Origin: Pseudovirgaria hyperparasitica
Taxonomy: Eukaryota; Ascomycota; Dothideomycetes; Acrospermales; Acrospermaceae
DNA length: 60,683 bases
Direction: 5' to 3'
Assembly: GCF_010093815.1 (NCBI RefSeq)
Contig: NW_022985578.1
Coordinates: 95,503 to 156,185, forward strand
Both the position numbers and the translations under genes were made by a program. Below the pieces are notes generated by a model. The model searched no databases. It was not told the origin of the DNA and saw only the letters and a program-made list of their open reading frames with translations. Shown one piece after another: positions 49,201-60,442 of the stretch. The stretch's first letter is position 1. Each line of letters begins with the position of its first letter.

Positions 49201-50051
49201 ACCTTTTTACACACTAGTTTTCGTATACTCTATTAAAAAGTATACGGGGCTAAGCGAGCACGTGACGTAAAGGTTATCGTTATATAACTACTTAGTTCTA
49301 AGCGACTATTAGGTAATATAAAAATGACTATACCATTATTACATAATAAGAATTATCTAATATAGCTACCTACTAAGCTACCTTAAGTAGTAGAGTGACG
49401 CCTAGAGCGGCTAGACCCATAACTAGCTTAGCTCGAATCATAGAATTTTCACTATATACCGGGGCCTTATCTACCCTAATCCGGCTTAGCTCGCGCTTAC
49501 TCCGGCTCGGTAACCACGAAATAGACGGTAATACCTAATTAAGTATCCCGTCTATCTATAGACGATTATATAGCCCCGAAGAATAATTTCCGAATTCGGC
49601 CTAGCTAGGGTTAGTACTAAGGCATGGACCTATTAGATATACACCCCCTCCGGTATTAGTTATCTTAATTAATAACTACTACCTAGCGCAAAGCTATATT
49701 CCTATAGATAGGAAAAAACACGGTAATATAGGAATAAAAAACTAGGCCTAGCCTAGCGACCTACCTAATTATAAGAAAGGTAATACCTACTATAGTTAGT
49801 TAGGGCGTTATTAAGAGCCGGTACTAATATAATAATAAAAGCCTAATATAAGGATAAGAAGTAAGTTTATCACCTAATAGAATTCGAGGACTTAGACTAG
49901 GCTAGGTTAGGTTAGTAATAGGGTCTAGTTAGGGAGCCAATCATAGGAGGTTTTCTTATATATATAGTAGCTAATACTAGAGGAGGCCTAAGCCTATGGA
50001 GCATATATATAGCTATATATATAGTTCTTCCTAGTTAAACACTAATATTAT
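49119..50051 (+). mobile_element. SINE-like element copy 2: tRNA-like head, LINE-like tail
   Basis: A 933-bp element on the plus strand inserted in the Gypsy C2 integrase between perfect 14-15-bp duplications. The head (49119-49200) is the tRNA-like sequence, the body is non-coding, and the tail (about 49947-50051) matches the LINE 3' end and finishes ACTAATATTATTA. Removing the element and one duplication restores the integrase frame, so this was a clean target-primed insertion. It is slightly more RIP-mutated than copy 1: its B box reads GGTTCAAATCC. Confidence 0.9.
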
Positions 50052-50066
50052 TATAAGTATTCTAGA
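50052..50066. repeat. Target-site duplication of SINE-like copy 2, right
   Basis: TATAAGTATTCTAGA, partner of 49104-49118. Its first base may belong to the tail. Confidence 0.95.
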
Positions 50067-50290
50067 ATAAGGTTATTAAGGTCTATAGTATACTAAAAAG
50101 AATTATTATAGACTAAGGGAGTATATTCACGTCTAAATTCTAGATGTTATTCTATGAAATAGCCGGTATAAATAGAAATATATTAATAGTATTCTATCTA
50201 TAAATAGATAGTTAGATAGAGTAATAGAATTAAATACTTAAGGTCTACCTTTATATATTCTATAATTTTAAATAAGATAACTAGACCTCT
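50067..50290 (+). pseudogene. Gypsy C2 integrase, middle segment
   Basis: Short piece of integrase between the SINE-like element and LINE copy 3. It contains the second catalytic region (IID.GSIFTSKF, about 50107-50142, from a SDRGS.FTSKFW motif) and runs on through the acidic block region to about 50290. The frame continues after the LINE at 55611. Confidence 0.85.
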
Positions 50291-50305
50291 CTACTAAGTA
50301 TTATA
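50291..50305. repeat. Target-site duplication of LINE copy 3, left
   Basis: CTACTAAGTATTATA, identical to 55611-55625. Confidence 0.95.
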
Positions 50306-50543
50306 ATAATAATAATAATAATATTATATAACTAGGTAGAGTAGTACTCTATAGGCCTATGCCTCCTCTAGTCTAAGCTACTATATAAGAAGAAACCCTA
50401 TAGGGAAAAACTTCCTTATATCTATAACTATATCTCGTTAAACCTCTATTTCGTCTTAAGTATATAGCTATAGAGTACGCCTATTAGCCTATAGTCTATA
50501 TTACCGTTATTTCGCCCTTAGGTAGCACGTATAGGTGCGGAGG

Positions 50544-50574
50544 TTATTAGCTAAGGGCTACCCTTAACTAATAA
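50544..50574. repeat. 31-bp palindrome at the ORF2 stop, LINE copy 3
   Basis: Same hairpin with one change in an arm (TTATTAGCTAAGGG). ORF2 ends within it, with TAG at 50570-50568. Confidence 0.93.
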
Positions 50575-53500
50575 TCGGGGTTCTCCCGGGGTTCTTCCGG
50601 TATATATCGGGTTACTACCGGCGTATACCGGGTCTCTTCCGGTATATATTTCTAGGTCTACTAGTACTAGAGGAGTAGTAGATATATAAGTATCTATCGG
50701 GAGACGTCCTTAGGGTACTTATTAAGCTATCGTGTAATATCTAAAGTCTTTATAACGTGGATAAGCTATTACTATTATATATAGAGGTTAGAGTATATAG
50801 CTAGATAGTGGCGTATTATACCTCTCCGGCCGCACGCCTTATACTATAGAGAGTTATTAGGAACGCCTCTCTTATAGATATAGTATAGAAGTCCTATAGC
50901 GCCCGTTTAGGCTTGGATAAGTATAGATACTTAGGCTTTCGTTAGCCCTTTATATATCTATTTACTTAGTTCCTTCTATAGCCCTTAAATCTACTCTAGG
51001 TATCTATTCTACTAGGAGGTCTAGTAGGTATAGAGTACCTCTTTCTACTTATCTTAAGTCTATAACTATATATTTTTTACGAGTTCTTAAAGGCTCTACC
51101 GGTCTAGGAGAGCGTCCGGGTTATCTCGGACTTCTTATACTACTTAGCTAGAGTTAGTTTCTATTAAGCATCTATACTATATTTAATTCCGGTCTATATA
51201 TAGGAGTATACGGTAATATATACTAATTTATATATATAGCACGGCGAAAGTATATTCTACATTTTCTATACGTTCCTATACTTATTATTTAGTAAAGTAT
51301 ACCACCCTCTATGTCTAGTAGAAGTTATATATACTTATAATATCTATCTCGTGTCGTAGTAGTACCGTGTTAGTAGCTTTATATACGCCTAATATAAGAC
51401 GGAGTATATAGTTCTATATAGATTCGAGCTTTATTCGCCTAGTCTATATAAGGGCCGTATACTAGTACTTATATCCATACGTAAAGGCGGGTCGTGCTAT
51501 AGATATATATAGCTAGCGTGCCTTATCCCGGGCGGTTCCCTACGTAGAGGCTATAATCTATTATATAGCGGCTTCTACCTAGAGGGCCCTAGAGACGGTA
51601 TATACTACTTATGGTCCCCATTTAAGCTTACTATCTAGTATAACTCCGAGCGCGCGTATACTTTATACTAGTAGTTCGTTAAACGCGTTAATTCGGGGAC
51701 GTCGTTCGCCTTCCCTAGTTACCTATTTCCCTTAACGGTTAATAAAGTATATAAGCTAGTATTTCTCCGGGGCGAACTTTACTCTATAGTATTTTACCTA
51801 CTAGAGGTACCTCTTATAGTTCTATTCTAGTTATCTATACGTTCGGTTAGTATTATTATTAATAGCTAGAAGGTATATATTATCGGCGTATCTAACTACC
51901 TCTATATACTTTATTCCTTAAAGAAGGTCTACTATAAAGAAGAGGAATAGGATCGGAGAGATAGTACTCCCTTATAGGATGCCGTATACCATCTCTTTAT
52001 ATTCGCTCTAGTACCTAGAGATATATATCTAAGTTATTCTTCCTATAAGGAATAACTATATAAAGCGTATAATCTATTCTAGTATTCGTCTTATCCGGAG
52101 GTTATAAATAAGTCTTATATAGTTTACCTTATTAAACGCTCCGGCTATATCGAGGGAGAGGAGCGATACTACCCGTCTCTATTTCTATATAGCCTAGACG
52201 ACTTTAATAATATATTAGATAGCTATTATTAGGGAGCTATCTACCTTTACCTTCTAGTTTAGAGGGAGGAGATTATATTTCTATACCGCGGTGCTTATCT
52301 TCTTCGCTACCGTGGCCTTTAGTATCTTACCTAGGTAGAAGAGAAGGGCGATTAGTCTCTATCCCTTTAGGGAGTTAGAGCTCTTTTCTAGTTTTAGGAG
52401 TATAATAGTATAGGCGACTTAGAAGTACTAGGGGTGGTATCCCTACGTGACGTATACTTAGAATATATAAGTAATAAGCGGTAGGGTCACTTTTATAGTA
52501 CTTTTTAGGCATTAATTTAGAATTCCATCTAGTCTAGGTGCTTTATCATTTAGAAGTATCTTAATAATATTAAGTATGTCCTCCTCTATAACTTCTTCGG
52601 GGATATCTACCGCGTATAGATATTCGGCGCCGTGAACGTCTAATAGGTCTACTAGTTCCGGGAGAGAGAACATAGCCTCCCATAGAGCCTTAGTTTTCTT
52701 AAGGCTCGTGGAGTATATTCTCCCCTAATATATTAGGGGAGGTATAAGTAGTAGAGGTGTCGGAGTATCTACGCCCTTAGCCTATTTCGCTATACGCTAT
52801 AGCCCTATTACGTATCGTGTCTATTAGCTAGTAATTATATACTACTATTTACGCCTTTTATTATAGAGGACTTTATTACGTTATCGTATTACTTCCTTCT
52901 ATTCTTTCTACGACTTAGGTATTCTTATATAGTATACGCGTGTATATAGCCTTCGGGCGTCTTATCTACTTTCCTATACTTAAGGAATCCCCTTTACTTC
53001 CGGGGGCCGGTATATTCGGTATAGTATATGTTTATTTCTCGCCTTCTAGTATATTTATAGGAGTATCTATACGGCCTGGTCTATAGCTAGGTCGTTAGAT
53101 ATATCGACTATAGAGGGATCTAGGATCGCCGATTCTAGGTCCTTTAGGTACTTTTCCTAGTTAGTATCCTTCTATATCTATCGTCCCTATTATTTATTTA
53201 GGGTATATATATTTATTATGGTTTCTATATATTTATAGTCGGAATCCGTCTATACCTAGCTTAGGCGGTAGTATTAGATCCGGTAACTAATATACTCCGT
53301 GGCGAAGGTAAGGTTAAGCGTAGACCCGTCTTCGTTCTATTTATATTTTTTCTATATAACTTATTCTATAGGTGTGAGTAGGTATAGAAAGTCGTGGTAG
53401 TAGGTACGTAGTTCCCTTACTCTAAGTTCTTCCCTAACTATGGCTAGGCCTCCCTACTATTAGTAGTAGAGGTTAAAGTCTCCTAGGAGGATGTATTACT

Positions 53501-54060
53501 CTAGTTCCGTGGTACCCTTAAGCATCTCGTCTAGTATAAGTATACGTTATTAGTTATATATGTTATATATATATAGAGGGCCTATATCTATTTATAGGTG
53601 TAGTGTTATTCTAAGGTTATCGCGCTTAGTATACGACTATAATAAGAGTAGTATAGACCTATAAATATAGAAGAGGACTCGTCTTTCTAGTCCTAGAGGG
53701 TATATAGTATAGTATCTAGGGTATATGGTTGGTTTACTCGTCTAGTAGTATTTATAGGGTTCCTAGATGGCGAGTATTATGGCCCCGGTCTCTTCGAGGA
53801 GCGTCGCCTAGTTCTCTCTTTTATATTATACGTTTACCTATATAATTCGGAGTATATTCTAGTCCCTTATTAGGTACTAGGGAGTATATATACCTATATA
53901 CTTATTCCTTAGAGGCGCGACTATCCTCACGCGGTAGTAGCTTTAACTATGCCTTTTAGTCGTCCTATTGTCTTTAGAATAGTCTACTATCCTATCTAAC
54001 TACCTTCTAGAGGGGAGGTTAGAGGTATTATAAAGGAAGGGCCCGTGGTAGGTATTATAT
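50568..54060 (-). pseudogene. LINE copy 3 ORF2 (APE + RT), RIP-inactivated
   Basis: The APE motif lies near 53466-53492 (GDFN, as in copy 1). The PNDKAPG region at about 52515-52550 is strongly mutated, and the catalytic box reads RYADN at about 51890. It ends with the EEPRENPDY residues before the palindrome stop. The divergence from copies 1 and 2 includes changes outside CpA/TpG. Confidence 0.85.
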
Positions 54061-54069
54061 TCTATAACT

Positions 54070-55318
54070 ATCTCGCGTCTCTCGCTTTTATCGTATAAAT
54101 GTATTCTATAACCTATTTGCGTTTTATATACGTTATCGACCACGACGGGTATTTCCTATCATAGTTTAAATACTATGCTATATCCCTGTTTCTTAGTCTA
54201 TCTCCTAGTGGTTCATGAGGGTACTCCTAGATAGTATAGTCCCCACGGTACTATCCGCACTTAGTCTTCTATAAGTACCTTTATATAGTATATCTATACC
54301 CTTAATAGTTAAAGCACTATATTATTACCTATGCCCTATTCTATGGCTCGGCTATAAGGAGCTCTCCTTCTACTAGGAATCCCTTCTATATAATATATTA
54401 TACGAGGGCGGGGTCTTAGAGCTCTATAATTATAGTAGAGTGTTTTTTCGCCGTCGTCTTAATCGCCTATAGGTTCTTCTACTATACTTTCACGATCTTA
54501 ATCCCTAGGTATTTTCGCGTGTTAGATTATTCTATACGCGTAATATCCTCCGTACTAATAGCCTATCCCTATATAGGTACTACGTATACTATAATCGGGT
54601 ATATAGCTACCCTAATAGACGCGCTAGGGAAGATACTACCTATCACGTTCGGATCTCGCGAGATGTTTTACTATATAGTATTCGTTATAGTAGTAAGTAC
54701 TATCCTACCTAGCGTAACTTTAGTAGCTACGACGCTCGACTACATTCCTTTCTATTCGTTAATCTTATTTATAATTTCCTTTAGGGATGCCTATTAGACC
54801 TACACTAGCGTGTTCTTATCCTAGATTATAACATGTATACTATATACTCTATCTATAGTTCTAGTAGTCCTTAGTATGGTAGCTCCGGGTGTTACTATAA
54901 TCTAAGCCCACGTGTTAGGGCGCTTACCTTAGAATAGCTCTTCCTAGATTCTCCATAGGCTGGCTTCTATTTAGTTAAGCCTACTACTAGATTCCTCTCG
55001 TGGTAACTTCCTTTCTTCCTCCGTGATTCCTCTTAGGTTCCGGATAAGATCCCGGAATATATAAAGGAGGGTCTTCTTTCTCTCCTTAGCGTCCCTCTCT
55101 ATATATATTATCTAATATTTAATTTTATCTAGGAGGGTCTCCCCTCTCGGGGTCCCCTTAGTCTAGATTATCTATAGTACTTCGTACCCTTAGTTAGTTC
55201 CTATATTTTAGATAGGTGTCTAGCTATCTATATTAATATCGCTATATGGCCGTTTCTACTATACTAGTAGGGGTATATCCGGCGTCTACCGGGGTATTAC
55301 GATGTCTAAGGCCGCCAT
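54070..55318 (-). pseudogene. LINE copy 3 ORF1 (zinc-knuckle gag-like), RIP-inactivated
   Basis: Start ATG at 55318-55316 in the context ACCATGGCGG, two bases from the palindrome. The coiled-coil-like and zinc-knuckle regions align with copies 1 and 2 (knuckles at about 54340-54090). Open frames on the plus strand (54519-54797) are antisense shadows. Confidence 0.8.
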
Positions 55319-55320
55319 GG

Positions 55321-55351
55321 TTATTAGTTAAGGGTAGCCCTTAACTAATAA
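55321..55351. repeat. 31-bp palindrome before ORF1, LINE copy 3 (centre inverted)
   Basis: Identical arms to the other copies, but the 3-nt centre is TAG instead of CTA, as if the hairpin had been flipped. Confidence 0.95.
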
Positions 55352-55610
55352 AAGGGGGTCGGCGTGTTAGCGTTTATTAGATATAGTCTATACTCGTGTT
55401 ATCGAAGAGTCTTCGAGCGTATATATATAGTATCTCTATATATCGGTATTGTCGCGTATTATATACTATACGTACGCATGTGTGTCGGAGGTTATTATAC
55501 TCGGTATACTCTATTATTTAATATATATAAATCGCTATTTTACCCCGAATTGACTAGTTTAGTCCGTTAGGGTATAAGAAGTTTTTTTTAGAGGAAATAT
55601 AATACTAATC

Positions 55611-55625
55611 CTACTAAGTATTATA
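55611..55625. repeat. Target-site duplication of LINE copy 3, right
   Basis: CTACTAAGTATTATA, partner of 50291-50305. Confidence 0.95.
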
Positions 55626-56460
55626 GAATTTATATATAATAATAGTTATTATAGTATAATAGATATTATACCCTTTTAGATAAACCTAGAATATAGTCTA
55701 AGAATAGGTTTTAAATCTTATATAGTCTAGTTTAACTAAATAATAGATATTAATATCTATATATAGAAACTAGTAATTAAAATCTTTAAAACTATATATA
55801 ACTATTACGTAATAATCTAGTAAGTAAATAAGTTATATATAAAGTACTATAATAGATTAGTTTAAGATTAAATATATAAGAAGAGAGATAAAGTCCTTCT
55901 TAATATCTATAATATATAAATATTATAAGTAAATAAAAAGCTTAATTATAAAATACCTAGTCTCTTCTAAATTAAATATTATATTAGTATAAGAGTCTAT
56001 AAGCTTAACCTAGAAAATAATATAAAAGTCTATAATATATTCTATATCTTATTACTCGAAAGGTTTTAATCTAATATATATAATTATATAAATATATAGT
56101 TATATTCTATTATACTCTAAGATAGACTAGATATATATAAAGTAGACTATATTATCAATTATAGACTTAATAAGAATAGTATCTAGAAGTATTAAATCTA
56201 TTAGAAGAACTATACTAAGAATAAGAATATCTAGAAACCTATAGTATATATCTTAAGTACCGTAATATCTATATATAAATAGAGGTTATAGAATAATATA
56301 TTACTACTATAAACCTAGTACTATTAGAGCTATTATAAAAAGAAGAAGAATACTATAGAGAATAAAGTATTAAATTATAAATCTTAAATATATACTAGGA
56401 AAACTCTATAAAATAGCCCTATAATTTAAGTAATATATAGCTACTAAACACAAAGAAAAT
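55626..56460 (+). pseudogene. Gypsy C2 integrase C-terminal part and probable chromodomain
   Basis: Continuation of the integrase frame after LINE copy 3, with a typical Gypsy progression: NNSYYSII.IIPF (from the YHSTIG..PF block), a long basic helical region with KVLLN and LQVNKKLNYK blocks (about 55890-55950), then FQINIIL and further GPY-like sequence. A less clear tail to about 56440 occupies the place of a chromodomain. All stops are TAA/TAG. The C-terminal boundary is uncertain. Confidence 0.75.
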
Positions 56461-58732
56461 ATAAATAACTATTATAGATATATAATATAATATATTATAA
56501 TAGAATAATATAGAAAAGTCTAGAATAGACTAATATAGACTATTATATATAAGAAAAATATAGAACTAAGAATCTAAAAAGGTACCCTACTATAGAATTA
56601 AACTTATAATATATAATATAAAAAGTTAGAGTATCTAAACTAATAACTACTAGACTACTAGTTTAGATACTCTAATATAATTTAGAGAGATAAACTAATT
56701 TATATATAATATCTATACTTTAGTAACTAAAAGAAAATTAGAATCTAGAATTTAATAGTTATAGAATAAATAAGAGTATATATAATATTATTAAGTTAAG
56801 AATAAAATTACTAGAAAACTAGTAGATAGATATTTAAATAGTCTTAAAAGAACTAAAATAGATAGAAGCTAGATAAATAGAGCTAGTATATACCCTATAG
56901 AAACCCTAGTATATAAAGCTATAGAGCTACTTCTCTATCTTATTCTTACTTTTAAAGTATAATAAATAAACTAGCTAAGTAATAAAGTAGCGGAGGTCTA
57001 AGATCTTATTCTCTAGAGTAACTATATACTTAGTTAGAGTCTAGTAAGATAATAACTAAGTACTAGAGTAGAGTAACTAGGCCTAAAGTTAGCTAATATA
57101 GTCTAGAATAATCTAGAATAAAATATATACCTTCTTATAAGGTAACTTAGAAGAAGAAATAGTAGATCTCTTATAAGATCTATTAGTAGTATAAGATAGA
57201 TAGAAGAAGATACTATAAATCTCTTCTATAGTCTTAGTAGCTAAAACTAACTCTCTAGAATAGATAGTCTAAGTACTAGAAATCTTATAGTAACTAAAAA
57301 TTATAAGATAAGGTTAAGAGTAATTAATAGTTTCTAAACTTATACTTTAATAATCTCTAGAAAGAGCTTATATTACTCTCTAAACTCTCTATATATAGAG
57401 ACTAGATAACTACTAGAACTACTAAGAGTCTTATAGATATAAAGATTATTATATATATCTTATATATAAATAGAAATCTAAAAATATATTAGTATAGATA
57501 ACTTTAGATTACTCTAGACTAAAATAGTCTAATAGACTAATCTAAAGATAAACTTTACTAAGAATAGTATAGTAGTAGTAGTAGATAGATAGTTTAAAGA
57601 TTAGATATATAGATCTATTATAATTAGTAGAGTAATAGCTAATACTAGAGTTAGAGTAGAAGAGGTATTTAGAGCTAGTTATATAAGTCTTAATATACTT
57701 ATAGTATATTAAACTATAGTTTACTATTTTTCTTATAGTATAAACTATAACTATATTTAGTATCTTTAGTAATCTAGGTCTTATTATTAGTAGAGCTAGA
57801 TTTAAAATAAATACTAAGGTTCTAAAAGAATCTAGAGTAACTAAGCTAGTCTATATTAGACTAAAAAGAGAAATAGTATTTAGACTTAGATAGTAAGGGT
57901 ATAAACTCTTAATTATTATCTATAATAAGATTCTCTTTATTCTCTATAGAAGATAGAGTAGATAGATAGTATAAGAAAGTATAAATAGAGTTTATAGCTA
58001 CTTCTTCTATAATACTAGTACTAGAATTATCTAGATTAGAGTAACTAATAGCTACCTTAGTAGTAATAGTAGTAGTAGTCTTAGCTATCTTCTTCTCTAA
58101 CTTAGAGTATATCTTTATACTACTATAATAAGTAGACTTTTTAGCTAGTATAGCTAGAGTAGAGATAATCTCTTTAGAGTAAGTCTTATAAGAGAAGAAG
58201 ATAGACTTAGAAATAGAACTAGTATTAGATATCTATATATATATATATATATATTAGCTAAAGATCTAAGAAAGAAATATTTATCTAGCCTTAAGAGCGA
58301 TTAGAAAAGCTAGATTAGTAACTATAATAATATAAATAGATTATATAGAACTAGCTCTAATAAGAATAGACTACTCTAGATCTAAATAGATCTAAACTAA
58401 GAAAAATAGTATATAAATTAATAACTTATCTTAAGAGTAAGATAGATATACTAAAGAAGAAAATTTAGAATAAGAGAACTAAATATAAGCTTAGATAATA
58501 TAGTAGTTATATAATCTATAGAGCTATCTCTAAGGTAGTAGCTAGAAAGTAAAAGATAAGTATATATATAAGTTAATAAAAGTAAACTAGAGTTTTAAGT
58601 TTACTAATATAAAGACTAATAATATTATTATATAGATTTAATTAGAGGTGTATATATATATAATACTTATAGAATTATAGATTTATATATAGTTAAATAC
58701 TTTAGAGTAAAGTATAAAAAGAAGAAGAATAT
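56461..58732. other. Gypsy C2 3' region, unassigned
   Basis: About 2.3 kb between the pol frame and the 3' LTR, which is long for a Gypsy element. Very AT-rich. Plus-strand frames near 57900-58650 run with only TAA/TAG stops, so an extra ORF or a nested fragment is possible. The last bases (AAAAAGAAGAAGAAT, about 58717-58731) look like the polypurine tract. Confidence 0.45.
56626..56675. repeat. Perfect inverted repeat, 17-bp arms
   Basis: TTAGAGTATCTAAACTA (56626-56642) and its exact complement (56659-56675) around a 16-nt loop. Not present elsewhere in the window as far as I can see. Confidence 0.9.
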
Positions 58733-58974
58733 TATTAGGGCTAATACTAGAATAGACTTAACTAGACTACTATAGTCTAGTACGGTCCCGTAATAGATGG
58801 AACTAGAATTAAGTTAGCTAGATTAAGCGAGACTACTATATAAGTAGACTATATATACTTAATTTCTACTCTTTAGAAATTAATCTTATTATAAGAGTAG
58901 ACTATTCTTTTAAATATATTTCTAAATCCTTCTATAATCTATTAGACTACTATTCTACGTCTATAATTCTTATA
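58733..58974 (+). repeat. 3' LTR of Gypsy C2 (242 bp)
   Basis: Homologous to 44620-44860. Preceded by a purine tract. Ends TTCTTATA. Confidence 0.88.
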
Positions 58975-60442
58975 ATAGATAAGCTAGTATATAGAATATT
59001 AATAAACTAGCTACTAGATATAGAAGTAGTAGGTAGTATATAGCTATCTATAGTTTAACTTATTATTATACCTCTACTAGTAGTACTTATATATCTTAAA
59101 CTCTAGTCTACCAAGTTCGAGAATACTATTATTAAGAATAGTTATTTTAGACTTAAGAGATTTAAATATTTCTATAATATTAATACTTTCTATTCTATTC
59201 TATTCTATAAGAAGCTAATTTTCTAACCTCTTATTATACTTCTAGATAAGAAATATAATACTATTAAGTATCTTCTATATATCTATAACTAGCTTAGATA
59301 TATTAGAGATATAAAAGTAATAGACCTCTAATACCTCTATAGGGTATAGTAGCTAGGTATACTTAGTAAACTATATATAATACTTATTATCTACTTTAAG
59401 GGCTCTAATATTATCTCTTAAGTTAAATACTTTCTTAAGTCTTATTACTAGATTTATATAGAATATACTAACTAATATCTTATTTTTTCTAGCTATATTC
59501 TAATAATACTTAAAATAGACTCTATAAGGGGTAGCTCTATTAACTATCTATTCTTTCTATTTTACTAGTAGGGCTATATCTTTAACTACTATAAAGTTCT
59601 TCTTTAAGAATACTATAGCTTTAAATATCTTTATTACTAAGGGTATATACTTATAATACTTAGAACCTTCTTCCTCCTCTTCTTCTACTACTATAATAAA
59701 TTACTAGCTACGACTATAGAAGGATACGTAGACTCTAGTACGAGTAGTATAAGGGATAGTATAATACGTAGAAGGGGTACTTATAATACTATAGGTAGCC
59801 TTAGGTAATAATCTAAGGCTAAGATAGGCATCTATAGAGAGAGCTAATTATAGAAACTTAGAATAGATATTCTAAGTAGCCTACTAAGTAATTAGAAATA
59901 GAATACTAATATTCTAAGTAACGTACTAGATACTTAGAATAAGCATTCTAATTAAAGGACCTTAGTAGAACTATATAGACCCTTTAAACCTAACCTCTAG
60001 AGATAGTTCTATAGTAATTAATTTCAACTTATACTAATATAATTACTACTTTACTTATCTACTAGCTAGTTACTATTTATACTCTATTAATACTTACTAT
60101 AAATCTACTTATACTCTTCCGAGCCTTCTAAGTATCTTTATCTTTAGAAAAGCCGGGATACTCTATATAATAGACTACTTTAGAGATAAGCTATATCCTT
60201 ACTAGAGAAGGTTTATTATAACTACTACTAGAGTTATCTTAGACTATAAGACTCTAGTAATTAATAACTACTATAAGTATATTTTTAGTAGATATTAAGG
60301 GTCTACTAATAAGATATATCTATAAGTAGACTATACTAGAGAAGTTATAATAGATACTAAGGAAGTCTAAGTATAAGTAGATAGTAAATATATCTCTATA
60401 GTAGATAGATAGTATATTTCTAATCTAGGGGGCATGTCTTAA
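58975..60442 (+). pseudogene. Unidentified long RIP-disabled reading frame
   Basis: About 480 codons in one plus-strand frame in which essentially all stops are TAA/TAG, ending NLGGMS and a final TAA at 60440-60442. With those codons read as Gln, the chain has a Ser run (about 59685), then Gln-rich and basic segments and a stretch ITTTRVILDYKTLVINN near 60215-60265. The real stop lies only a few bases before a purine tract, AAGGGGGTAA, so this may be the last ORF of another LTR element. It is not RT, RNase H or integrase by eye, and it does not continue the interrupted LINE left of Gypsy C2. Start unknown; family not recognised. Confidence 0.45.

Larger units (their letters stand above)
50306..55610 (-). 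mobile_element. LINE copy 3, full length, diverged
   Basis: A 5.3-kb LINE on the minus strand inside the Gypsy C2 integrase, flanked by 15-bp target duplications. Same plan as copies 1 and 2 but clearly diverged in sequence, so either an older insertion or a sister subfamily. ORF1 opens with ACCATGG, a better start context than the AATATGG of the other copies. About 25 bases at its 5' edge (55586-55610) are not shared with other copies. The 3' TTA-type tail occupies about 50306-50327. Confidence 0.92.
44620..58974 (+). mobile_element. Gypsy 'C' copy C2, with both LTRs and two nested insertions
   Basis: A plus-strand Ty3/Gypsy element. Without the nested SINE-like element (49119-50051) and LINE (50306-55610) it is about 8.1 kb. 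Order: 5' LTR, leader, gag-like frame, RT, RNase H, integrase (split), probable chromodomain end, about 2.3 kb of unassigned sequence, polypurine tract, 3' LTR. Heavily RIP-mutated. The 5-bp sequences outside the LTRs (CTAAC and ATAGA) do not match, and the flanks belong to different parents, so the ends may have been joined by recombination. Confidence 0.88.

Noticed and set aside
55364-55570. 68-codon plus-strand open frame
   Set aside because: Lies in the antisense of the LINE 5' untranslated region and has no conserved counterpart in copies 1 and 2.
56590-56680. Second degenerate tRNA-like sequence on the minus strand (GTTTAATTCTAT resembles a B box, next to GGGTACC)
   Set aside because: No A box or acceptor stem could be placed, and the match to the B box is weak after assumed RIP changes.
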